Assembly: GCA_013376995.1 (NCBI GenBank)
Contig: JACAAZ010000002.1
Coordinates: forward strand, 225,694-289,693
Source: Bacteroidota bacterium
Lineage (GTDB): Bacteria; Bacteroidota; Bacteroidia; Bacteroidales; UBA4417
Direction of reading: 5' to 3'
DNA: 64,000 nucleotides
How positions within the stretch are numbered: position 1 is the stretch's first letter; every line of letters starts with the position of its first letter. The notes under the pieces are model-generated. The model ran no database searches. It was given only the letters and a program-made list of their open reading frames with translations, and was not told the DNA's origin. The position numbers and the translations under genes were made by a program. This document shows, in pieces, positions 8,184-18,000 of this stretch.

Positions 8184-11100
8184 ATGGAAGATAACTATTC
8201 ATTGCTCATCCGGAAGATTGACGAATTTGTCCGGAAATACTACAAGAATCAACTTATCAGGGGATTGCTCTATACAGTAGCTTCCCTTGGTGGTTTCTAT
8301 ATCTTATTGATATTGTTGGAGTATTTCTCATGGTTCAACAGCCTGACACGTTCCATTTTCTTCTATGCCTTTATAATAACTGCAATCATCATTTTCTCCC
8401 GTTTCATCATTTTGCCCTACACACGTCTCCGACGGATAGGTAAGATCATTTCACATGAGCAGGCTGCCCAGATCATAGGCCATCATTTTACTGAGGTAAA
8501 AGACCAGTTGCTAAATACATTGCAGCTCAGGCACCTGGCTGATGATGATAATTCCAGCAGGGAGCTGATCAATGCAAGTATTGATCAAAAGATTCTTCAC
8601 CTCAACCCCGTCCCGTTTACCGAAGCCGTTAACCTGGGGGAAAACAGGAAATACCTTAGGTATGCATTGCCGCCTGTTGTTTTCGTAATTGCAGCCCTGC
8701 TTATTTCTCCTTCGCTTATTACTGACCCTTCAAAACGGATCATACATCATGGTGAAGTTTTCGAACGTCCGGCCCTGTTCACGGTTGAAGTTCTGAATGA
8801 TAAACTGCAAGCCATACAGCAGGAAGATTTTACAGTCAAGGTGAAGATAAAGGGTGACGAAATTCCTGACCAGTTTTTTATTGAAACCGCTGGTGCAAAA
8901 TACAGGATGGATAAAGGAAATACTGTTTCTTTCAATTACACTTTCCGAAACCTTCAGCAGAATACAGAGTTTGTTATCACAGCCGACAAGTATAACTCCA
9001 AAGCATATACAATCCAGGTATTACCTAAACCCATTATACTTTCGTTTGATATCCTGGCCAATTATCCTGCTTACCTGGGAAGGAAATCGGAGAATTTTTC
9101 AAATAGCGGAGATCTGACGGTACCGGAAGGCACCCAACTGACCTGGAAGTTCTACACAAGGGATACACGGAAACTTTTGCTGCGTATTGGAGATAAAATA
9201 AATGAGATAACGGCCGCTAACTCGAATGCTTTCCAATATTCTTCACGGATTATGACGGGATTGAACTATTCAGTGTACTCAAAAAACGAGTTCTTTACCT
9301 CTAAAGATTCACTTTCCTATGTAGTGAATGTTATCCCTGATCTTTTTCCTTCAGTTACGGTTGACGAGTTTAAGGACTCTCTGTACGATAGCAGGATCTA
9401 TTTTAAGGGTGCCATTAAAGATGATTATGGTATAAGCCGTTTGAGCTTTAATTATTCAATGAAGAAAGCAGGGGAGGAGCAACCATCGGAAGTTAAATCA
9501 AAGGATATTGCCATAGCCCATACTGCTCTTCAGCAACCCTTTTACTATTTCCTTGATATTTCGACACTTTTTGTAAAGCCAGGTGATGAAATTGAATACT
9601 ATTTTGAAGTCTGGGATAATGATGGTGTGCATGGAAGTAAATCAACACGTACTCTGAAGCATGTCTTCAAAGTTCCGACCCTTGAAGAAATTGAGCAGCA
9701 AACTGCTGAAAAAAACCAGGATATCAAGGACAAGATGGAGCAGGCAATGAGGCAATCAAAATCTCTGCAGCACCAGGTCGATGATATGAACAAGAAGCTG
9801 ATAGAAAAGAAAGAAATTGGATGGCAGGAAAAACAACAGCTTCAGCAATTGTTGAATAAGCAACAGTCTTTACAGAAGCAGGTTGAAAATATTCAGAAGG
9901 AAAATATTGAGAAAAGTAAAAGCGAACAGCAGTATAAGGAAGTATCCCCTGAGTTGATGGAAAAGCAGCAGCAATTGGAAAAACTTTTCAACCAGATCAT
10001 GCCTGATGAGATGAAGAAGATGTTTGAAGAACTTCAGAAATTGATGGATAAGGTGGATAAGGATAAGATGGCACAGATGCTCGAAAAAATGAAGGTTGAT
10101 AACAAGGATCTTGAAAAACAACTTGACAGGAATCTTGAACTCTTCAAGCAGCTGGAATTCGAAAAGAAGCTGACGGAAACCATTGACAAGCTTAAGGACA
10201 TGGCTGATGAGCAGAAAAAGCTCTCGGATGAATCCAGGGATGCCCCGAAGGAAGAAAGCCCTAAGCTACAGGAGAAACAGGAGAAGCTGAACCAGGATTT
10301 CACGGAACTTCGTAAGGACCTTGATGATTTGCATAAGAAAAATGATCAGCTGGAAAAGCCGAATGATTTTCAAAAGACAGATCCCCAGGAGGATGCAATT
10401 CAAAAGGAAATGCAGAACAGCAAGGAAAGCCTTCAGCAAAACAAGAGCAAAAACGCATCCCAATCTCAGAAGAATGCTTCTGATGGAATGAGTAAGCTTT
10501 CTGAGAGCTTGCAGAAGATGCAGGATGAAATGGAACAGGAGAGTAATGAAGAGGATGCCGCTGCTTTGAGAGAGATACTGGACAACCTGGTAAAGATTTC
10601 ATTTTCTCAGGAAGATTTGATGAAACGGCTTGATGTAACCAGTTTAAATAATCCTAAGTACTTGAAAATCATTGAAGAACAGCAAAATTTGAAAGATGAC
10701 CTTCAAATGGTTGAGGATAGTTTATTTGCAATTGGTAAGCGTCAACCGGTGGTTGAACCCTTTATAATGAGGGAAATAACTTCGATTAACTCTAATGTGG
10801 ATGAAGCTACAAAGGCCCTGAATGATCGAATTGTGGCTAATGCCCGGGGCAAGCAGCAATACGTAATGACCTCCGTTAATAATCTTGCATTGATGCTTTC
10901 GGAATCCTTAAAGAAGCTGGATGAGCAAAACAAGAAGGGTAAAGGCGCATCCAATGGATCCTGCAGTAAACCTGGAGGAACAGGTTCTAAAATGCAATCC
11001 ATGAGGAAAATGCAGGAAAAGCTGAATAAGCAGCTGAAAGAAATGCAGGAAGGTATGAATAAACCAGGGCAGGGAAAGAAAGGACAGCGACAGGTAAGTG

Positions 11101-11516
11101 AGCAACTGGCGAGGATGGCAGCAGAGCAGGAAGCATTGAGGAAACAGTTGCAGGATGTTGGTGAGGAGATGCAAAATACTGGTACCGGGATGGATAAGGG
11201 TATTAAAGAAATGATGCAGAAGATGGATGAGACCGAGACAGACCTGGTAAATAAACGCATCACTCAGGAAACATTGCGCAGGCAACAGGAAATCGAAACG
11301 CGATTGCTGGAGTCAGAAAAAGCAATGCTTCAGAGAGAACAGGATGAGAAACGGGAATCAACTGAAGCAAAGGATATTTTCTATAATAACCCTGCTCGTT
11401 TCTTTGAATACAAGAAGTTAAAGGAGAAAGAAACAGAGATGATCCATACTGTTCCACCTGGTCTGAAACCGTTTTATAAGAGCAAGGTAAATGCTTATTT
11501 TCTATCCTTCGAATAA
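8184..11516 (+). CDS. DUF4175 family membrane protein with long coiled coil
   Basis: 1110 residues. Two N-terminal membrane helices (about 24-46 and 56-77) and a third near 157-172 anchor the protein. A beta-rich region of about 200-500 follows and is probably periplasmic. From about 510 to 1080 the chain is very rich in Gln, Lys, Glu and Met and is predicted coiled coil, including a Gly/Lys-rich break near 910-990. This matches the large DUF4175 proteins of Bacteroidota, whose function is not established. It runs into ybeY with an 11-bp gap and is probably cotranscribed with ybeY and mnmG. Family is fairly sure; role unknown. Confidence 0.8.
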   Translation: MEDNYSLLIRKIDEFVRKYYKNQLIRGLLYTVASLGGFYILLILLEYFSWFNSLTRSIFFYAFIITAIIIFSRFIILPYTRLRRIGKIISHEQAAQIIGHHFTEVKDQLLNTLQLRHLADDDNSSRELINASIDQKILHLNPVPFTEAVNLGENRKYLRYALPPVVFVIAALLISPSLITDPSKRIIHHGEVFERPALFTVEVLNDKLQAIQQEDFTVKVKIKGDEIPDQFFIETAGAKYRMDKGNTVSFNYTFRNLQQNTEFVITADKYNSKAYTIQVLPKPIILSFDILANYPAYLGRKSENFSNSGDLTVPEGTQLTWKFYTRDTRKLLLRIGDKINEITAANSNAFQYSSRIMTGLNYSVYSKNEFFTSKDSLSYVVNVIPDLFPSVTVDEFKDSLYDSRIYFKGAIKDDYGISRLSFNYSMKKAGEEQPSEVKSKDIAIAHTALQQPFYYFLDISTLFVKPGDEIEYYFEVWDNDGVHGSKSTRTLKHVFKVPTLEEIEQQTAEKNQDIKDKMEQAMRQSKSLQHQVDDMNKKLIEKKEIGWQEKQQLQQLLNKQQSLQKQVENIQKENIEKSKSEQQYKEVSPELMEKQQQLEKLFNQIMPDEMKKMFEELQKLMDKVDKDKMAQMLEKMKVDNKDLEKQLDRNLELFKQLEFEKKLTETIDKLKDMADEQKKLSDESRDAPKEESPKLQEKQEKLNQDFTELRKDLDDLHKKNDQLEKPNDFQKTDPQEDAIQKEMQNSKESLQQNKSKNASQSQKNASDGMSKLSESLQKMQDEMEQESNEEDAAALREILDNLVKISFSQEDLMKRLDVTSLNNPKYLKIIEEQQNLKDDLQMVEDSLFAIGKRQPVVEPFIMREITSINSNVDEATKALNDRIVANARGKQQYVMTSVNNLALMLSESLKKLDEQNKKGKGASNGSCSKPGGTGSKMQSMRKMQEKLNKQLKEMQEGMNKPGQGKKGQRQVSEQLARMAAEQEALRKQLQDVGEEMQNTGTGMDKGIKEMMQKMDETETDLVNKRITQETLRRQQEIETRLLESEKAMLQREQDEKRESTEAKDIFYNNPARFFEYKKLKEKETEMIHTVPPGLKPFYKSKVNAYFLSFE

Positions 11517-11527
11517 CAACTGAAGCT

Positions 11528-11947
11528 ATGATCCAATTTTCTAACCAGGAGATAAGGTACACCCTTAAGAATAAGTTGAAAGTTCGCGAATGGGTTAAAT
11601 CTATCTTTACTGGAGAGCAGAAGAAGATGGGAGATTTATCCTACATCTTTTGTTCAGATGACTACCTTCATGCATTGAATGTTCAATATCTGAAACACGA
11701 CACGCTCACTGACATCATTACATTTGATTATAATGAGGCTGAGAAGGTCTGTGGAGATATTTTTATAAGTCTTGAGCGTGTAAAGGAGAATGCTGCCAAA
11801 TATTCCCGCTCAATGGATGAAGAATTGGGCCGGGTTATGGCACATGGTGCTTTACACCTGCTCGGTTATAAAGATAAAAGCCCTGCCGACAAGAATAAAA
11901 TGAGGGAGAAGGAAAATCAGTATCTTGTTAGTTACCCTAATTTGTAA
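11528..11947 (+). CDS. ybeY: Endoribonuclease YbeY
   Basis: 139 residues, the usual length of this rRNA-maturation and quality-control RNase. The family motif H-x3-H-x5-H appears as HGALHLLGYKD, with His106 and His110 kept and Asp116 where the third metal His normally lies. This change seems typical of Bacteroidota YbeY proteins rather than a sign of decay, since the rest of the fold (DIITFDY, GDIFIS, EELGRVMAHG) is intact. It follows the DUF4175 gene by 11 bp. Confidence 0.9.
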   Translation: MIQFSNQEIRYTLKNKLKVREWVKSIFTGEQKKMGDLSYIFCSDDYLHALNVQYLKHDTLTDIITFDYNEAEKVCGDIFISLERVKENAAKYSRSMDEELGRVMAHGALHLLGYKDKSPADKNKMREKENQYLVSYPNL

Positions 11948-11987
11948 TTTGTGCTGAAAGCCTTACCAATAAAGGGATGTAGCATGT

Positions 11988-12003
11988 TGTTCCACGTGAA
12001 ACA
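11988..12003. promoter_or_regulatory. parS: parS-like ParB site, left copy
   Basis: TGTTCCACGTGAAACA matches 15 of 16 bases of the widely conserved parS palindrome TGTTTCACGTGAAACA, which ParB/Spo0J binds for chromosome segregation. It ends 8 bases before the TTG start of mnmG, where a ribosome would dock, so ParB binding could also affect mnmG expression. Confidence 0.8.
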
Positions 12004-12011
12004 AATAGAAA

Positions 12012-13883
12012 TTGTTTAAAAAATACGATATAATTGTTGTTGGTGCAGGGCATGCCGGTTGTGAAGCAGCCGCCGCAGCCGCTAATCTCGGATCTTCCGT
12101 GTTATTGATCACCATGAATATGGGAACCATAGCACAGATGTCGTGTAACCCTGCCATGGGTGGAATTGCAAAGGGCCAGATTGTACGCGAAATAGACGCT
12201 ATTGGTGGATATTCCGGCATTATCACAGATAAGACCATGATTCAGTTCCGGATGCTTAACAGATCGAAAGGTCCAGCTATGTGGAGCCCCAGGGCTCAAA
12301 GTGACAGGATGCGTTTCGCAGAAGCATGGCGGTTGCAACTGGAGAGTATAAAAGACCTGGATTTCTGGCAGGATACGGTGACAGGGGTATTAGTGAAGGA
12401 CGGAAGGGTATGTGCTATTCAGACCTCAATGGGTCATACAATTTATGGCAGTTCAGTAATCCTGACAAATGGAACATTCTTGAATGGCATCATTCACATT
12501 GGAACTAAATCATTTGGTGGAGGAAGAATCGGAGAGCGATCAGCGCATGGGTTAACAGAATGTCTTGTGCAATTGGGTTTTGAATCAAAACGAATGAAAA
12601 CAGGCACACCTGTAAGAATAGATGGGCGATCCATTGATTTCAGCAGGATGCAGGAACAAAAAGGTGATGATGTTCCCGGTAAGTTTTCTTATTCTCCTAC
12701 TTCTTCATTGTTAAAACAGCGTAGTTGTTATATTACCTATACAAGTCCCGAGGTTCATGATATCCTGAAAACCGGTTTCGACCAGTCACCCATGTTTACC
12801 GGCAGAATAGAAGGGGTGGGGCCAAGGTATTGCCCATCTATTGAAGACAAAATAAACCGTTTTTCAGATAAAACCAGGCACCAGCTTTTCGTAGAACCCG
12901 AAGGATGGGATACAGTAGAATACTATCTGAATGGCTTCTCTTCTTCACTTCCTGAAGAGGTACAGGTTAAAGCCCTTCATAAAATAGAAGGCCTTGAAAA
13001 TGCCAGGATATTTAGACCAGGTTATGCCATTGAATATGATTATTTTCCTCCAATTCAATTGAATTATACCCTCGAAACCAAATTGGTAAAGAACTTATAT
13101 TTTGCTGGACAGATTAATGGAACTACTGGTTATGAAGAAGCCGCCGCCCAGGGTTTAATGGCTGGGATCAATGCAAGTTTGGCAATCAAGGGTGAAGATC
13201 CATTTATTTTAAAAAGGTCTGAAGCCTACATTGGTGTGCTGATTGACGATTTAATCACAAAAGGGGTTGATGAACCATATCGGATGTTTACTTCAAGGGC
13301 TGAATACAGGACACTGCTTCGCCAGGATAATGCCGACCTTCGCCTTACAGAAAAGAGCTTTAAAATAGGTTTGGCCTCAGTGGAAAGAATGAATAGGGTG
13401 AGTTGGAAGAAGGAGGCTATAGGTAAATTTATTTCTTATATGCTCCAGGAAAGTATTATCCCTGATGATATAAATGGATTCCTTCAGGCTCAGGATACAG
13501 CAACCATCCGGCAAAAAGCCAAACTAGGATCTTTGCTCTTACGCCCGCAGGTTTCGCTTCCCGGTATGATTAAGCATATTGATTTTCTGAAAGAATATGC
13601 CGAAACCCAATTTCTTTCAGATCCGGAAATTATAGAAGAGACTGAAATTCTAATAAAATATGAAGGTTATATTTCGAAAGAACAGGAGATAGCAGAGAAA
13701 CTAGCCAGGTTTGAAGACATACAATTGCATCCTGATTTTGATTACCGGAGTTTGCAATCACTATCAACTGAAGCAAGGGAAAAATTGAGCAAGAATAAGC
13801 CGGCATCTATCGGACAAGCTACCCGGATCAGCGGGGTTTCACCATCAGATATTGCTGTTTTGCTGGTTTTTCTAGGCCGTTAG
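12012..13883 (+). CDS. mnmG: tRNA uridine-5-carboxymethylaminomethyl modification enzyme MnmG
   Basis: 623 residues, full length. The N-terminal FAD-binding motif is [10 protein letters not shown] (11-20); other GidA hallmarks include [18 protein letters not shown] and the late [14 protein letters not shown] block. With MnmE it installs the cmnm5 group at the wobble uridine of tRNAs. The start must be TTG at 12012: a stop (TAG, 12006-12008) lies in frame two codons upstream and no ATG lies near the N-terminal sheet. Two parS-like sites flank the gene exactly. mnmG is near oriC in many bacteria. Confidence 0.97.
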   Translation: MFKKYDIIVVGAGHAGCEAAAAAANLGSSVLLITMNMGTIAQMSCNPAMGGIAKGQIVREIDAIGGYSGIITDKTMIQFRMLNRSKGPAMWSPRAQSDRMRFAEAWRLQLESIKDLDFWQDTVTGVLVKDGRVCAIQTSMGHTIYGSSVILTNGTFLNGIIHIGTKSFGGGRIGERSAHGLTECLVQLGFESKRMKTGTPVRIDGRSIDFSRMQEQKGDDVPGKFSYSPTSSLLKQRSCYITYTSPEVHDILKTGFDQSPMFTGRIEGVGPRYCPSIEDKINRFSDKTRHQLFVEPEGWDTVEYYLNGFSSSLPEEVQVKALHKIEGLENARIFRPGYAIEYDYFPPIQLNYTLETKLVKNLYFAGQINGTTGYEEAAAQGLMAGINASLAIKGEDPFILKRSEAYIGVLIDDLITKGVDEPYRMFTSRAEYRTLLRQDNADLRLTEKSFKIGLASVERMNRVSWKKEAIGKFISYMLQESIIPDDINGFLQAQDTATIRQKAKLGSLLLRPQVSLPGMIKHIDFLKEYAETQFLSDPEIIEETEILIKYEGYISKEQEIAEKLARFEDIQLHPDFDYRSLQSLSTEAREKLSKNKPASIGQATRISGVSPSDIAVLLVFLGR

Positions 13884-13887
13884 AAGT

Positions 13888-13903
13888 TGTTTCACGTGGA
13901 ACA
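13888..13903. promoter_or_regulatory. parS: parS-like ParB site, right copy
   Basis: TGTTTCACGTGGAACA matches 15 of 16 bases of the parS consensus and is the exact reverse complement of the left copy. It begins 5 bases after the mnmG stop and lies exactly 1900 bp from the left copy. Confidence 0.8.
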
Positions 13904-13960
13904 AAATGTAAACATTGCGTAAATTGAAATTTTCCGGAGAATGAGTCTTCTTTTACACTA

Positions 13961-13968
13961 TAGTTTTG
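13961..13968 (+). promoter_or_regulatory. Candidate -7 element (TAGTTTTG)
   Basis: TAGTTTTG fits TAnnTTTG and ends 29 bases before the methyltransferase ATG. No -33 TTTG was found at normal spacing. Confidence 0.35.
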
Positions 13969-13997
13969 TAATGAAGTTTAATGAATAAGTAAATAGA

Positions 13998-14879
13998 ATG
14001 GAATTACTAACCCAATGCCCAGTTTGCAATTCCGGCAAATTAGAGAGCTTTCTTACCTGCAATGATCACTTCCTGACGAAGAATCAGTTTACAATTGTAA
14101 AATGCCTGGACTGTAGCCTGAAATTTACTAATCCCAGACCGGAGGCAAACCAATTGGGGGCATATTATAAATCAAACGAATATATATCCCATTCAAATAG
14201 TAAGAAGGGATTATTTAACCAGGTTTACCAGAAGATCAGGAAATACACCATTCATAAAAAATATAAACTGATTTCAAGAAATTCAACTTCGGGTACCATC
14301 CTGGATATCGGTTGTGCCACTGGAGAATTTCTACATTATATGAAATCCAGGAACTGGAAAACCCTTGGTATCGAACCGGATGAAAATGCACGAAAATCTG
14401 CAATACTGAATTACCAACTTGAAGTATTCGATGAATCTTACCTTGAACAAATTCCCACCGGTTCAATTGATGTAGTCAGCATGTGGCACGTTTTGGAACA
14501 TGTTGCCAATCTTCAGCAACGAATGATCTCTATTAAGAGGTTACTTAAGCCAGGTGGTTTGCTTTTAATTGCAGTTCCCAATCCCGAATCTTACGATGCG
14601 TTCATTTATCAATCATTTTGGGCTGGCTATGATGTGCCTCGTCACCTTTATCATTTTTCTCCCCAAAGCATTGCAAAATTGCTAACCTTGAATGAATTCA
14701 AATTAGCAGGAACAAAACCAATGAAATTTGACTCGTTTTATGTAAGCTTGCTAAGTGAAAAATATATGAATGGAAAAATGAACTGGATCCGGTCTGGATG
14801 GATTGGAATTTGTTCAAATTTTAAGGCCATCAAAACTGGAAACTATTCCAGCCTGATATACCTTTCAAAAAAAGATTGA
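13998..14879 (+). CDS. Class I SAM-dependent methyltransferase with zinc-ribbon N-terminus
   Basis: 293 residues. Four Cys in two CxxC pairs near 8-11 and 36-39 (CPVC and CLDC) form a likely zinc ribbon at the N-terminus. The methyltransferase core begins at about 90, with the SAM-binding loop LDIGCATGEF, an acidic residue ending beta-2 (GIEPD), and SMWHVLEHV, typical of the Methyltransf_11/23-type family. Proteins with this layout often act on sugars or lipids in cell-surface synthesis, but the substrate here cannot be told. It has its own candidate promoter and lies 134 bp before the histidine kinase. Confidence 0.78.
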   Translation: MELLTQCPVCNSGKLESFLTCNDHFLTKNQFTIVKCLDCSLKFTNPRPEANQLGAYYKSNEYISHSNSKKGLFNQVYQKIRKYTIHKKYKLISRNSTSGTILDIGCATGEFLHYMKSRNWKTLGIEPDENARKSAILNYQLEVFDESYLEQIPTGSIDVVSMWHVLEHVANLQQRMISIKRLLKPGGLLLIAVPNPESYDAFIYQSFWAGYDVPRHLYHFSPQSIAKLLTLNEFKLAGTKPMKFDSFYVSLLSEKYMNGKMNWIRSGWIGICSNFKAIKTGNYSSLIYLSKKD

Positions 14880-15013
14880 ATGCATTAGGTGATTTATACG
14901 GCTTTTTACCCCCTTTGTGGAACTACACCCTTAAAAATTTGAGATCGTTCGAATAAAAGCTTTAATTTAAGTCGGTTTCGCCGCCCTTTTTGACATAATT
15001 TTTTGGTAAAAGC

Positions 15014-18000
15014 ATGATTTTCGAAAAAAAACGCAAACAATTGCTTTTTTTGTTGCTTTCATTAAGCATCCTGTTTTTTCTATCAGCTACCCTAATATCC
15101 TATTTTTTTGATTTCAGAAATAGACCTGAGAGAATTGCTAATCGGTTAAATTCAGAAATTAGGTTAGCAGAAAGAAACCTTGATGTTGAAATTCAAAAAA
15201 TCCAATCCAGGATAAATTCCAATCCAACCTCTGATTTAAACTCACTTATTTCTGATGACAACATTTCATTTAGAAATGATGGTATTATATTTTTCATCTA
15301 TCATAAGGATATGCTGATAGGATGGTCAGATAATGCATATCAGGCTCCCTTGAAATATGACAAAAGTTTATTCAGCCAGGCATGCGTCCTTCGGGGTAAT
15401 GGTTATTACCTTCAAAGAACAATAGCTTTCAGTGATAAAATTATTGTAGGAGTACAGCAGTTAAAATCGCTTTACAAATACAATAACGAATATTTAACCT
15501 CTGGTTTTCAAAGAAAATTCCATGTACCTGATGAAACGGAAATTTCATTTACCCCTTCTAAATATAATGTGCATACTGATGATGGAAGCTTCATGTTTTC
15601 CATTTCAAATACAGATGCATCCCGGCCTTCAATAGTTTTAATGCTAATAATTTTCACATTATATGTTGCAAGTTTTCTTTGCCTGGTTTCTACCCTGTTT
15701 CTCCTTTATTTACTCCTGATCAGGATTATCAGACACAGATGGCTGCTGTTGATTTTTTTTATATTCGATGTTATCGTTCTTAGAGTTCTGCAATTCTATT
15801 TTCAATTTCCATCTTTTTTATATGATCTTGAACTATTCAGCCCCGTTTATTATGCATCTTCCGAAATTCTACCTTCCCTGGGTGATCTTCTCTTCAATGT
15901 TATAATCTGCCTGCAGCTTTCCTATTATTTATTCAGATATTTTCCTGTAAAATCGATGGGAATAATACGGAATAAACTTTTGGGAAGTATGCTGGCTGTT
16001 TTTAATACAGCAATCGTTATTTCTCTTTTTGAATTAATCCGGGTACTGCTTGCTGATCTTGTTCACAACTCAAATATCCCCCTGCAGTTCAACCAGCTTC
16101 TTAACCTAACCTTTTATTCTTTTGCAGGGTTAGCAGTCATTGTTTCTGCCTTATTTGCCTTCCTTCTATTGGCTGATACCCTAACAAGGATCAATAAGGA
16201 AATACTAAAAAATACTAAGGGAAATTATTGGATTTCCGGATTTCTCCAGATCTGTTACGGTGGCTACGGATATTTCAATAACTCTTTCGATATTGCCGTA
16301 TTTGTGCTCCTGTCCTTCATCCTGCTGCTGCTTTATTTTAGATTTTCCGTTCAGATTAAGGGATTATTGCAATCCGGGCTGGTATTTCTATTCATACTTA
16401 TACTCGCTGTTGTAGCAACAAATCAATTAAACCAGAACACTCACGAAAAGGAACACGAGCAACGTAAAGTATTGGCCGCACGGCTATCAGATCCCAGGGA
16501 CCAGCAAGCAGAATACTTCTACAGAATGACAAAAGCTGATATCCTGCATGATAGTAAAATAGCAGGAATGCTGCTTGGTAATACCAGTGATTCTTTAGCT
16601 GAAAACGATGTGATTCAATACTTGAGGAACCACTACTTTTCTGGTTTCTGGAACAAGTTTGACGTATTACTGACCGTCTGCCACTCAGGGAAAAAGCTCA
16701 ATATTAAACCAGATAACCTCATTACAGATTGTGATGAGTATTTTTCAAATCATATTAAATTGGATCTGAAACCCGTAGATTCAACAGATTTTTATTTCCT
16801 CAATCGGTCAGTAGATATTACCTATTATCTTGGCAGAATTCCTATCCTGGTGAAAAAGGGGAAATATAACCAACTCTATACTCTTTATATAGAATTCAGC
16901 GATAAGAATGCAAACAGAGGTCTAGGTTATCCTGAACTGCTCATGGATAGATCGCTTCAGAGTGCTGAAAACCTGTCAGGTTATTCCTATGCATTTTATT
17001 ACCAGGGAGAGCTGGTAAGAAATGTGGGAAAATATTTCTATGATACAGAAAACCAGGATTATAATAATAGAAATGATGAAGATCGGTTTATAGTAAAGAA
17101 TGGTTTTTCTCACCTGATTCATTCCATTGATAACAAAACAACACTCATCCTCAGCCAGGAAGGCCCCGGGCTAGCTGATGCAATAGCACCCTTTTCTTTC
17201 CTCTTTGTTATCCTTGTCTTTCTCTTTTTCCTGATTCTTCTTTTTAGCGGTAACATATTGACATTCAGAATTATAGATATTACTTTCAGGCTTCGCTTGC
17301 AGGTTTTTATCGTTTCCCTGATCATTTCTTCGTCAATACTAATTGGTGGAATTACTCTCTTTTATCTTAAACAATTGAATTACAATAAGAACAGGGATAT
17401 TGTCAGCGAAAAAATGAATACCGTACAGGTAGAAATGGAAAACCGCTTTGGGTATTCACGGAAGCTTGATGCTACTGTTACGGCCGGGCTGAATGATTTA
17501 CTGATGAACCTTTCAAATTCCACTTTTACTGACATCAATATATATGGTTTGAATGGTATACTGCTTTCTTCTACAAGAACCCAGATATTCGAAGAAGGCC
17601 TTGTTTCTGAAGAGATGAATCCGCTTGCTCTTAATCGTCTGGCCAGCAAACGGAATTCTTTCTATATCCATAACGAGCAGATTGGTAATTACAGCTTTCT
17701 TTCTGCCTATGCACCTTTACGAAATTTCGACAACCAGTTGATTGGGTATATCAATTTACCCTATTTTGCCAGGCAGCAGGACCTGCGCCAGGAAATGTCG
17801 AAACTGCTTGCAACCTATGCTAATCTTTATATCCTTATTAGCGCCCTGGCAGTTTTATTGGCCTTGTTGGTTTCACGTTATATTACCAGGCCGTTGAAAC
17901 TGATAAGGGAGCAAATAGGAAATTTCAGGCTTGGAAGTATGAATTCAAGAATTGCCTGGAATAAGGAGGATGAGATCGGCGACCTGGTAAGGGAATACAA

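Noticed and set aside
7814-8194. Plus-strand frames antisense to gltX and crossing into the gap
   Set aside because: No family signal, poor composition and overlap with gltX start and the gltX promoter.
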